Positions 57,124 to 64,000 of a DNA stretch of 64,000 nucleotides are shown piece after piece (within the stretch, counting starts at the first letter, position 1; each line of letters starts with the position of its first letter). This DNA comes from Sphingomonas faeni (GTDB lineage: Bacteria; Pseudomonadota; Alphaproteobacteria; Sphingomonadales; Sphingomonadaceae): contig NZ_JANBVH010000007.1 of NCBI RefSeq assembly GCF_024273235.1, positions 62,001 through 126,000 on the forward strand, given 5' to 3'. The position numbers were made by a program, and so were the translations under genes. The notes beneath the pieces are model-generated. The model was not told where the DNA came from, searched no databases, and saw only the letters and a program-made list of their open reading frames with translations.

Positions 57124-57570
57124 ATGCCGATCCGCCCCGAGAACCGCTGGCTCTACCCGATTGACTGGCGGCAGCTGTCGCAGACCGTCCGGTTCGATCG
57201 TGCCGGGGCCAAGTGCGAGGGATGTGGCCGGCCGCATCTGCGCCGTGTGGTCCATCTCGGCGACGGACGCTGGTGGGATGCCGATGTCCGCTGCTGGCGG
57301 TCGGACCGGGGCAAGCGTATTTCGATGAAGGCCGGGTTTGTGTTGGCGTCAGTCCGGGTGACATATGTCGTCCTGGCCTGCGCGCATCTCGATCACGATC
57401 CGGGCAACAGCGCGCCTTCGAACCTTAAGGCGCTATGTCAGCGTTGCCACATGATCCACGATGCGGCCGAGCACCGCTGGCAGCGCTGGTGGAATGTCTT
57501 CCGGCTCCGAGCCATTCGCGATCTCTACGAGGATCCTCGCGTCACGCGCGAGCGCATCGCTAGCCGCTAA
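57124..57570 (+). CDS. HNH-nuclease-like zinc protein
   Basis: 148 residues from MPIRPENRWLYP. Two CxxC knuckles ('AKCEGCGRPH' and 'ALCQRCHMIHD') bracket 'VLACAHLDHDPGNSAPSNLK', where the H...DH and N...H spacing recalls the HNH/McrA fold. Such small proteins are often found near repair or mobile genes; nuclease activity is not proven. ATG 57124 matches the usual N-terminus; a frame from 57013 or 57073 exists with no ribosome site. It ends 4 bp into the opposite small gene. Confidence 0.7.
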   Translation: MPIRPENRWLYPIDWRQLSQTVRFDRAGAKCEGCGRPHLRRVVHLGDGRWWDADVRCWRSDRGKRISMKAGFVLASVRVTYVVLACAHLDHDPGNSAPSNLKALCQRCHMIHDAAEHRWQRWWNVFRLRAIRDLYEDPRVTRERIASR

Positions 57571-57743
57571 AGATCGATGTTTCGGGCGCGCATAGCTTCG
57601 GCTGCAAGGTCGGCGATCGGCCCCTGCCCTGATGTGGTCTCGTAGACTTCGGCGACATCGTGATCGGCAAGCCTATCCAGCATGAGGCGAACGGCTGCAG
57701 CGCTTGTGTCGTCCAGTACGGTCTTTGTCTCGTCGTTCGCCAT
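57567..57743 (-). CDS. Hypothetical 58-residue acidic protein
   Basis: MANDETKTVLDDTSAAAVRL then 'MLDRLADHDVAEVYETTSGQ'. Helical, acidic, unknown. Start ATG 57743 is the only start giving a compact protein; an upstream reading overlaps the HU promoter. Convergent with the HNH-like gene. Real by codon style, but weak. Confidence 0.5.
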   Translation of the reverse strand: MANDETKTVLDDTSAAAVRLMLDRLADHDVAEVYETTSGQGPIADLAAEAMRARNIDL

Positions 57744-57784
57744 GGCTAAGGTCCCGCCGGTGTTTCCAATGGAGTGCAAATAGC

Positions 57785-58054
57785 ATGAACGTAAGTGACC
57801 TGGCCAAGGGCGTCGCGGAAGCGACCGGTTCGAACGAAGCCGATGCAAAGAAGGCGATCACCGCTGTGTTCGATCAGATCGCGGCCGCCGCCGTGAAGGG
57901 CGAGGAGGTTTCGATTCCAGGGTTCGGCAAGTTTACCGTCAAGGACCGTCCGGAGCGCGAAGGCCGTAACCCCGGTACCGGTGAGGCGATCACGATTGCG
58001 GCTTCCAAGAAGGTTGCGTTCACGGCCGCCAAGGGGCTGAAAGACAAGATGTAA
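57785..58054 (+). CDS. HU-family DNA-binding protein
   Basis: 89 residues, a nucleoid histone-like protein that bends DNA. 'MNVSDLAKGVAEATGSNEAD', 'AKKAITAVFDQIAAAAVKGE', 'EVSIPGFGKFTVKDRPEREG' and 'RNPGTGEAITIAASKKVAFT' are the HU pattern, including the RNPxTGE beta-arm. GGAG lies 10 nt before ATG 57785. Just upstream of the SRAP gene on the same strand. Confidence 0.95.
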   Translation: MNVSDLAKGVAEATGSNEADAKKAITAVFDQIAAAAVKGEEVSIPGFGKFTVKDRPEREGRNPGTGEAITIAASKKVAFTAAKGLKDKM

Positions 58055-58107
58055 GACGTGTGCGCCGACGAGTGATCTCGTCGGCGCCAACCCAAGGGAT
58101 AGGATTC

Positions 58108-58779
58108 GTGTGCAACCGGTATCGTATGACGGCAAAAGAGGTCGACCTTGCGGTCACCTTCGGTATCCGGCCTCCCTATGAGAAGGACGAGGAGTACCCC
58201 GTCGGTGACATTTTTCCGACGGGCAAGAAGACCCCGTTCTACGGCAAGGTGATCGTGCAGGACGGCACCGAGCGTAAGCTCGAGCGGATGGAATGGGGTG
58301 TCCCGACACAGGTGCCCAGCGCTCGCGACCCCTCGGTTAAGCTAACCAAGTACGTGACAAACGTGCGCAACCTGAACTCCAGCTTCTGGCGATCGATGCT
58401 AACGACACCGGCACGGCGCTGCCTCGTCCCGGTCACAGCCTTCTCGGAATACGGATTAGCGCCGGGCGAAGACGGCAAGAAGCCATTGCATTGGTTTGAC
58501 GTGCCCAGCCGTCCGGTTTTCGCTTTCGCCGGGATCTGGCGTCCGACCGAGCGCGCCAACGCCTACGGCTTCCTAACGACGGAGCCGAACGCGATCGTGG
58601 CCCCCATCCACCCCAAGGCCATGCCGGTCATCCTACACGACGATGATTACGACCGTTGGCTGACCGCCCCCTGGGACGATCTGAAGGACTTGGTTGCGCC
58701 CTACCCCTCGCAGCTGATGCGGGTTGAAGGCTTGGTCACAGCGGACGCGGACCATGCCCGATCGCCTGTGCTATTCTAG
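58108..58779 (+). CDS. SRAP domain protein (YedK/HMCES-type abasic-site cross-linker)
   Basis: 223 residues. Cys2 must follow the initiator, so GTG 58108 is the start (V-CNRYRM); longer readings would bury the Cys. It covalently traps abasic sites in single-stranded DNA. Landmarks: 'CNRYRMT', 'KYVTNVRNLNSSFWRSML' (the Asn region, usually NARSE), 'RRCLVPVTAFSEYG' (Glu), and 'IVAPIHPKAMPVIL' (catalytic His). The segment around Asn is unusual for the family. HU lies 54 bp upstream; probable operon. Confidence 0.92.
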   Translation: MCNRYRMTAKEVDLAVTFGIRPPYEKDEEYPVGDIFPTGKKTPFYGKVIVQDGTERKLERMEWGVPTQVPSARDPSVKLTKYVTNVRNLNSSFWRSMLTTPARRCLVPVTAFSEYGLAPGEDGKKPLHWFDVPSRPVFAFAGIWRPTERANAYGFLTTEPNAIVAPIHPKAMPVILHDDDYDRWLTAPWDDLKDLVAPYPSQLMRVEGLVTADADHARSPVLF

Positions 58780-58806
58780 ACGTTGGACCCTGTAAGGTGA
58801 TTGACA

Positions 58807-59094
58807 ATGACAGAAGCGACGTGGGGCAAAAGCGCCAAGACTCCGGACATCAACTGGCGGATGAGTGCGTCATTGGAAGACGTGGCCCGTGGTGAAACTG
58901 ATATTGCCGAGGTGACGAACCTTGAGCGCGCGGTGCGGGATTGGGTTAGGCTGGATTCTGAACACAGAGACGCAGCAACCTTGACAACGGATCATCCCGT
59001 TCAGATCGAAGGGGTTTCCAGTACGACGTTCACTGGCGAAGCTATCGCAGCAATTGCCGAGCACCTGCCACCCATCCCAAGCGAAAAGGAGTAA
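58807..59094 (+). CDS. Unknown two-gene module, first protein (copy 2)
   Basis: A 95-residue acidic protein starting MTEATWGKSAKT, paralogue of the protein at 20035-20319. Shared blocks: 'MTEATWG', 'WRMSA', 'EVT.LE.AV', 'LDS.HRDAA' and the C-terminal 'IAA.AE.LP'. ATG 58807 has AGGTGA upstream; the TTG two codons earlier is not needed. It begins 28 bp after the SRAP stop, so may belong to that operon. Function unknown. Confidence 0.75.
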   Translation: MTEATWGKSAKTPDINWRMSASLEDVARGETDIAEVTNLERAVRDWVRLDSEHRDAATLTTDHPVQIEGVSSTTFTGEAIAAIAEHLPPIPSEKE

Positions 59095-59099
59095 TGGCT

Positions 59100-59390
59100 A
59101 TGGCGAAATCCAGCGTCCGCTTCGAGCGCGGTGACGGATATTGGGTGGCCGAGCGTGACAGCATCGGCTTTACCGGCACGACCGACTTTGGCCCCGTTGA
59201 GTTTCTGATCACCAGCGAAGCGTTGGCCGAGATGCTGAACCCAGAGCTGGAAGGAATTGATCCGGAAACTGCGGTCGAGGTCTTCATCGAGTTCGAAAGC
59301 GACATTCACAGCATCGCCCAGCGCGAATTTGTGAAACGCCTAGGTGGTGAGCCACCGATCCTGCTGACGACTGCAGATATAGCGCTTTAG
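59100..59390 (+). CDS. Unknown two-gene module, second protein (copy 2; DUF1488-like)
   Basis: 96 residues starting MAKSSVRFERG, paralogue of 20323-20613 with near-identical 'VEFLITSEALAEMLNPELEG', 'IEFESDIHSIAQREFVKRLG' and 'GGEPPILLTTADI'. ATG 59100 rather than 59094 because AGGAG is then 8 nt away and the N-terminus aligns with copy 1. It starts 5 bp after the first gene's stop. Uncharacterised family, tentatively DUF1488-like. Confidence 0.78.
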   Translation: MAKSSVRFERGDGYWVAERDSIGFTGTTDFGPVEFLITSEALAEMLNPELEGIDPETAVEVFIEFESDIHSIAQREFVKRLGGEPPILLTTADIAL

Positions 59391-59471
59391 CGCAGAGGCA
59401 CGTTTGCAATCCGAGCGGGTTATTGGCACGGGGCGGGTTACGCTCCGGGGCCACGTCGGCCACATCAGTAT

Positions 59472-59657
59472 TCAGTATAAGCCGCCTTTTTCTCGCTCCT
59501 CCACTCCTTCCTTCTGTGCCTCCTCAAGATCGTTTGGCTTTTGTTCGTCAGAGGTTGGTTTATCCTCAAGGGTATCTTCCAGCCCTTTGTCGTCGTCTGG
59601 AAGTTCGTTAACGTCAGTTTCAAAACCAGGTTCTTCGGCTTGCGAGGCGGTCATCAT
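59472..59657 (-). CDS. Small acidic protein, 61 residues
   Basis: MMTASQAEEPGFETDVNELP then 'DDDKGLEDTLEDKPTSDEQK' and 'DLEEAQKEGVEEREKGG'. Strongly acidic and likely disordered, with AAGGAG seven bases before the ATG, an excellent ribosome site on an otherwise unexplained stretch. No homologue recognised. Lower GC than neighbours. Confidence 0.6.
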   Translation of the reverse strand: MMTASQAEEPGFETDVNELPDDDKGLEDTLEDKPTSDEQKPNDLEEAQKEGVEEREKGGLY

Positions 59658-59954
59658 GGCTGCTCTCCTTCAACAAGCTGAACGATCCAAGAAACTGCTC
59701 GGTTGCGAACCGGCGGACGATACCCGACATCTGACACCCGACCGCGAGGGCTCGCGTTACCGTTCCTGACGGATTCGATGATCGTGCAGCTTCAGAGGAC
59801 GGATGGCCTAATGGACCCACTTCCGGCCATTCACAGGTACCCGGGTGGCGCCCAAAAACCGGCCGTTTGTTCAGCGTTGCCCATCGCGGATCAACCAAGT
59901 CTCCGAACCGCTTGTTTACCGCACTTCCTTAGGCTTATCGTTCGATACGGCGTA
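59658..59954. other. Intergenic before the recombinase, nothing recognised
   Basis: 297 bp separating the acidic-protein gene from the tyrosine recombinase. Frames here are open but not protein-like. A recombinase promoter or att site could lie here; none is identifiable by eye. Confidence 0.4.
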
Positions 59955-60599
59955 ATGGAGATGATCGATGGGTCACTCTTCGATGGACCCCGCCTTCCAC
60001 GACTTCGGCCTTGGAACGAAGGTCGGCTGATCGGTGCGAAGCGGGCGCTGAAACAGCAGCAGGTCTGGGCCATTCGCTTTTGGCTCGACCAGCAAAGGCG
60101 ACTGCGCGACCGAGCGCTGTTCGACTTCGCCATCGACAGCAAGCTACGCGGTTGTGATGTAGTCAGGGTGCGGATCGGCGATGTAGTTTCGGGAGGGCGC
60201 GTCCGTGAACGCGCCGTCATGGTGCAGCAGAAAACCAAACGACCAGTCCAGTTCGAACTGATGGACACAGCAAGAAAGACGATGCGGGCATGGTTGGAGC
60301 GACGCGGCGGGACACTGAACGACTTCGTCTTCCCAAGCCGCAACGACTACCTGGCCCACATGAGCACACGGCAATATGCCCGCCTCGTGCACGAGTGGGT
60401 GCTCGCCATCGGCCTTCCGGCGCAGGATTACGGAACGCACTCGCTCCGGCGCACAAAGGCATCGATCATCTACAAGGCGACAGGCAATCTCCGCGCTGCT
60501 CAAATCCTTCTCGGCCATGCCAAAATTGATAGCACAGTGCGCTATTTGGGTGTTGACGTGGAGGACGCTCTGGAACTTGCTGAACGCACTGAGGTCTGA
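59955..60599 (+). CDS. Tyrosine recombinase/integrase-like protein
   Basis: 214 residues, catalytic domain only. The Arg-I region 'DFAIDSKLRGCDVVRVRIGD', box II 'GTHSLRRTKASIIYKATGNL' (HxxR), 'RAAQILLGHAKIDSTVRYLG' (the GH motif and active Tyr in TVRYLG) are all present, so it should be a functional strand-exchange enzyme lacking the N-terminal arm-binding domain. Start ATG 59955 (MEMIDGSL); ribosome site weak. It might mobilise the repair-gene region or be a resident single-domain recombinase. Confidence 0.85.
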   Translation: MEMIDGSLFDGPRLPRLRPWNEGRLIGAKRALKQQQVWAIRFWLDQQRRLRDRALFDFAIDSKLRGCDVVRVRIGDVVSGGRVRERAVMVQQKTKRPVQFELMDTARKTMRAWLERRGGTLNDFVFPSRNDYLAHMSTRQYARLVHEWVLAIGLPAQDYGTHSLRRTKASIIYKATGNLRAAQILLGHAKIDSTVRYLGVDVEDALELAERTEV

Positions 60600-60958
60600 G
60601 TGGACCTAATTGCGGAAAGTCGAAGGACTTACTTTTTTAGCCGTATATCGCCAAGTTTTCATACCAAGTTTTAGATCCGCATCCCATTAACGACGGTGCA
60701 TTGGTGAGCGCTAAACGCGCATGTGCGCCAGCCGTATTTGGCATTTTAAGCTGAGTAGATTGAGTGCCCCCCCAATATTACGCGTTTCTGCGCCATCAAG
60801 CCAAGGTTCGCTGCAATACGCATTTAAAGCTATTAATAACGCCAGAGTTTTAAACGGTCTTGGATCGAAGCTCGCGCTCCCCTGTATCTCGTCGCGCATC
60901 GCGATACGATCAGCATCGTGCTGTTGTCGACACAAGCAGTCACTGATGCGTCGTGATT
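60600..60958. other. Intergenic, AT-richer than surroundings
   Basis: About 360 bp after the recombinase, containing TTTTTTAG and several AATTT-like tracts near 60630-60670 and 60820-60855. No gene is supported. It is a possible junction of a mobile segment, but no direct repeat with the tRNA-like remnant was found. Confidence 0.4.
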
Positions 60959-60982
60959 GGCCGGCGGTGTTTACCGCCGGCC
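60959..60982 (-). terminator. Perfect hairpin after the autotransporter stop
   Basis: GGCCGGCGGT-GTTT-ACCGCCGGCC is a perfect 10-bp GC stem with a 4-nt loop, 6 bp beyond the minus-strand stop codon. No T-run follows on the minus strand. Confidence 0.6.
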
Positions 60983-60988
60983 GATCGA

Positions 60989-63900
60989 TCAGAACGCCAC
61001 GCGCAGGCCGCCGCGGCCGCCGCCGCCCTTCCAGTCGTCGCCATATTCGCCGTGCGCTTCGAGGAAGCCGGTGACGCCGCCGGGCATGGCGATGTTCACC
61101 CCCAGCGTGCCGCGCCCGTACGTGCCGATGCGGCCGCCGTCGAAGCCGATCGTCGTCGCACCGCTGGTGAACGCGATCCGGTCGCGCCCGCGGAACTGCT
61201 TCACCGCCTCGCCGCTCGCATAGACGCTCATCACGTTACCACCCGCGTGGGTGCGGGTCGCCCCGAGCCTGAGGCCGGCCGTGCCGCGAACGCCGTTCTG
61301 GCTGTCGATGGCGATCCGCGAACCGATCGCGTCCAGTCCGTCCAAATCGTCCAGCCGACTGTCGACATAGCTCACCCCGACGATCGGCTCGACGAAGAAC
61401 GCCGCGCCACCGAAGCGCAAGCCCGCTTCGAGCTGCCCACCCCAGGCGCGTGCATCTGGTCTGGCGACGACGCCGATCGTTGGCGCGCGCAGCTTGACGT
61501 CGACCCAGTCATACTTGCCGAGCGCGTTGACGAAGAACGGCCCGCCGCGGAAGCTGGCATAGGCGCCGGCGTTGATGACATCGTATGTCGTCCGATCCGC
61601 GACCGCGCGGAAATCGAGCGACGAGTTGAGATAGCCGCCCGTCACGCCGACGACAAAGCCGCCATCTGCATCCATGCGTCCGACATCCAGACCGGCCTGC
61701 GCGCCGAACGCGTCCTGCCGGTAGCCGATCGCCTGCGTCGATGACCGCCCGAACGTAGCGAAGCTGCGATCGTTGTCGCGGCTGTTCGTCGCGCCGTAGA
61801 ACTGGCCCCAGATCGCCGTGCCTTCAACCGTTGCATCGTCTCGCAACTCGCGCACATGGCCCGACCAGGCGTCGGCGGACGTGTGCCACAGGTTGCGGAC
61901 GCCCTCTGCCGCGCTGATCGTGCGGAACACGCCGGCCTGCGGCGTGCCAACGACGGCGTAGGACAGGGTTGCTGGATCATAGGCGATCAACAGCCCGACC
62001 AGCGCCGTGCCGGTCGAGCCGGGCGCCAGCGTGAACGCGCCGGCAGACGATGCGCCCGTCGCCTGGACGATGACGACGTCCGGCGACAGGGTCACCGGAC
62101 CGCTGCTCGCCAGGATCACCGCCGTCGACCCGACGGCGGTTCCGACCGCCAGGCGATCCGCGCTGGGTGCCGCACCGAACGCGATATCAAGCCCGAGCGT
62201 GCTCGCGCCCGAACCGGTGAACGTGCCCGGCAGGACGAGCGTATCACCCGCACTGCCGTTGCGCAGCTCGACCAGCCCGGCATTGTTGAACGCCTCGAGA
62301 TTGTTGAACGCCACGCGGCGCGACGTCGCCAGCGCCCGGACGACGCCCGTATTGTCGAACGTGTCGACCCCGGCGCCGAAATCGCTGTCGAGCGTCGATG
62401 TGAACGTGCCACTGTTGACGAACCGATCTCCGCCCGCACCGAACTGCACGCGCCCCGTGATCGTCCCGCTATTGTTCACCGTCGCCGTCCCACTCAGCGC
62501 GACGACGGCACGACCGCTGCCGGTGCTGAAGATCGTGCCCGCGTTGGTCAGCGTGGAGGCGGTACGGCCCTGCAGAGCGATCGCATCGCCACCCGAGGTG
62601 ACGCTGCCGCCCCCCGCCACGGACACGTTCGCCGTCGCACCATTGGCGGTCAGCGCGGTGTCGGCGGCCGATACGGCGCCGCCGACGTTGATCGCCGCCA
62701 GCGTTCCCGCGGAGACGACTGCGCCGCCGCCTGCGGACGTTAGAGATGCGACGTTATACACGGCCGCACCGTTGCTCGACTGGACAAACACGGCGTTGCC
62801 GCCCGCGCCTGTCTTCGACACCGCGCCGCTCGTCGTGACCGTGGCTGGGCCGCTTACCGTCGTTGCGACGATCGCCGGGGTATTGACGCCGGCGACCGAT
62901 ATCGGCCCCGAGGTAATGACGGTCGCGCCGGTCGCGCCGGCTGCCGTCATGGCGGTCGAACCGACACCCGCGGTCGATACCGACGCGGCCTGAACGCTCG
63001 CCGTGCCCGCCGCCGACATCGCGCGGATACCGGCGCTGCTCGCCGCGGTGGTGACGATCGGGCCGGTGGCGACCACGGAGACCACACCGCCGGCATTGTT
63101 CATCGCGACGATCGCGTCGGCGTTCGAGCCGCTCGTGCTCGCGCTGCCGACGCGCACGCTGACTGCACCGTTATTGGAGAAAGCATCTACGCCGCGCGAA
63201 GCGAACCCGCTGGTCGACACGCTACCCACATCGACGCTGACCGCCCCTGCGCCGGTCGAGGTGGCGCGGATCGCCGGCGCCATCATGCCCGTCGTCGCCA
63301 CGCTACCCTGCGTGACCGATACCGCCCCGGGACTCGACACATCGATGCCGCTGGCAAGATCACCTGCCGTCGTGACGCGACCCGTTCCGGCGATCGTCAC
63401 GCCAGTCGTGCCGGTCGCAACGATGCCGCGGCTGCCGAAGCCGGTCGTGGTGATCAGCCCGCTATTGGTGACGCGTGCCAGGCCGCCGGTCGCCGTCGCG
63501 GTGACCGCGTCCGCGCTCAACGTCGTGCCGGCCGGCAGGAAGCCGAACGCACCGCCCATCGTCGCACCCGTCCCGCCGGGGCCGATTGGCAGCACCGGGC
63601 CGAACAGCACCCCGTCGATGCCGATCCCGGAATTGTCCGTGTCGCTTTCCAGCCCCTGGAAGGCGATGCGGACCAGATCGATCGCGTCGATCGCGAAATT
63701 ACCCGAGAACCGCCGGAACGTCGTCAGGTCGCTGCTCACCGTATACGATGCGTAGGTGGTGCCGAGCAGGCCGGTGACGCTGCCGGTCGCGGTGTTGAGG
63801 TCCCCGCCGGTGCTGCGATAGTCGAACGACAGATTGAACGTGCCGGGATTGACCGGATAGGCGAGGCGCGTCTCGAACCGCCCCGGATTGCCGGTAGATC

Positions 63901-64000
63901 CGCCGAGATCGACATAGCGCCCGAGCGGCTGGTTGGGCGGCGCGCCGAAGACGCCCGGCCCGACCCCACCGACCAGATCGACCGAGCCGCCGGTCACGTT
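60989..64000 (-). CDS. Autotransporter, C-terminal part (5' truncated by window edge)
   Basis: A type V secreted protein whose start lies beyond base 64000. The passenger (about 63900-61960) is low-complexity beta-solenoid with repeated Ala/Gly/Val/Thr turns ('GIDVSSPGAVSVTQGSVATT', 'TTSGAVSKTGAGGNAVFVQS') after a beta-sandwich-like segment near 63700. The outer-membrane barrel occupies roughly the last 270 residues: 'GTAIWGQFYGATNSRDNDRS', 'QAGLDVGRMDADGGFVVGVT', 'AFFVEPIVGVSYVDSRLDDL' and the terminal 'GGLRVAF', with Phe last. It may mediate adhesion; the ligand is unknown. Confidence 0.9.
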   Translation of the reverse strand, partial: NVTGGSVDLVGGVGPGVFGAPPNQPLGRYVDLGGSTGNPGRFETRLAYPVNPGTFNLSFDYRSTGGDLNTATGSVTGLLGTTYASYTVSSDLTTFRRFSGNFAIDAIDLVRIAFQGLESDTDNSGIGIDGVLFGPVLPIGPGGTGATMGGAFGFLPAGTTLSADAVTATATGGLARVTNSGLITTTGFGSRGIVATGTTGVTIAGTGRVTTAGDLASGIDVSSPGAVSVTQGSVATTGMMAPAIRATSTGAGAVSVDVGSVSTSGFASRGVDAFSNNGAVSVRVGSASTSGSNADAIVAMNNAGGVVSVVATGPIVTTAASSAGIRAMSAAGTASVQAASVSTAGVGSTAMTAAGATGATVITSGPISVAGVNTPAIVATTVSGPATVTTSGAVSKTGAGGNAVFVQSSNGAAVYNVASLTSAGGGAVVSAGTLAAINVGGAVSAADTALTANGATANVSVAGGGSVTSGGDAIALQGRTASTLTNAGTIFSTGSGRAVVALSGTATVNNSGTITGRVQFGAGGDRFVNSGTFTSTLDSDFGAGVDTFDNTGVVRALATSRRVAFNNLEAFNNAGLVELRNGSAGDTLVLPGTFTGSGASTLGLDIAFGAAPSADRLAVGTAVGSTAVILASSGPVTLSPDVVIVQATGASSAGAFTLAPGSTGTALVGLLIAYDPATLSYAVVGTPQAGVFRTISAAEGVRNLWHTSADAWSGHVRELRDDATVEGTAIWGQFYGATNSRDNDRSFATFGRSSTQAIGYRQDAFGAQAGLDVGRMDADGGFVVGVTGGYLNSSLDFRAVADRTTYDVINAGAYASFRGGPFFVNALGKYDWVDVKLRAPTIGVVARPDARAWGGQLEAGLRFGGAAFFVEPIVGVSYVDSRLDDLDGLDAIGSRIAIDSQNGVRGTAGLRLGATRTHAGGNVMSVYASGEAVKQFRGRDRIAFTSGATTIGFDGGRIGTYGRGTLGVNIAMPGGVTGFLEAHGEYGDDWKGGGGRGGLRVAF

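Noticed and set aside
62007..63755. Plus-strand proline/valine-rich frames opposite the autotransporter
   Set aside because: They mirror the repetitive passenger; no start signals, and the minus strand has the barrel motifs.

Overview
The window looks like a high-GC alphaproteobacterial chromosome, most likely a sphingomonad (Sphingomonas or a near relative). The reasons are the two large TonB-dependent receptors beside glycosidases or peptidases, the imuA-imuB-dnaE2 mutasome with a GTTC-N7-GTTC LexA site, the LigD/LigC non-homologous repair ligases, FNR-controlled cydDC/cydABX, and a family repeat inserted in frame inside a protein. This placement comes from gene content and codon style, not from a database search.

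Layout. 0-5.4 kb: 3' end of a GH39 xylosidase, a PQQ-type sugar dehydrogenase lipoprotein, a divergent TetR/SDR pair with a perfect 14-bp palindrome between them, and rlmJ. 5.7-7.0 kb: a decayed patch holding a two-gene remnant with a GTGA overlap and a frameshifted acetyl-CoA hydrolase/transferase fragment. 7.0-17.0 kb: a low-oxygen respiration block of hemN, ompW, cydDC, cydABX, an FeS-type FNR regulator and a hemerythrin-like protein. Perfect or near-perfect TTGAC-CGCG-GTCAA boxes lie in both divergent promoters. 17.1-21.5 kb: a P-type ATPase remnant, GH130, a secreted methyltransferase-like protein, the first copy of an unknown two-gene module, and a frameshifted membrane protein. 21.8-30.1 kb: a peptide/amino-acid scavenging locus with an HExxHxxGxxH exported protease, an AsnC/Lrp regulator, a TonB receptor and an exported M20 amidohydrolase. 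30.2-35 kb: kdgK behind a decayed fructuronate-reductase-type gene, a class A-like beta-lactamase and a DUF389 membrane protein. 35-42.2 kb: a TonB receptor divergent from GH29 fucosidase and GH42 galactosidase genes.

42.6-60.6 kb is a DNA-repair and stress region. It starts near a tRNA-fMet-like 3' remnant with a hairpin and ends at a tyrosine recombinase. Between them are xthA, an unlisted 53-residue gene coupled to ligC-ligD, a YciF-like protein, a nucleoside deaminase, a decayed SRAP gene, an SOS-controlled imuA-imuB-dnaE2 operon continuing into two uncharacterised coupled genes, an HNH-like protein, HU, an intact SRAP (YedK/HMCES) gene, and the second copy of the unknown two-gene module. 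The last 3 kb hold the C-terminal part of a large autotransporter running off the right edge.

How the genes work together. Oxygen limitation is probably sensed by the FNR protein, which acts on hemN/ompW and cydDC/cydABX to supply heme, assemble and express the high-affinity bd oxidase. DNA damage would release LexA from the imu promoter and express the error-prone mutasome together with its two downstream partners. The polysaccharide and peptide loci each pair outer-membrane uptake with exported hydrolases. The most promising undescribed elements are the duplicated two-gene module, the two genes appended to the imu operon, the 53-residue gene in front of ligC-ligD, and the protein-coding palindromic insertion in cydD.
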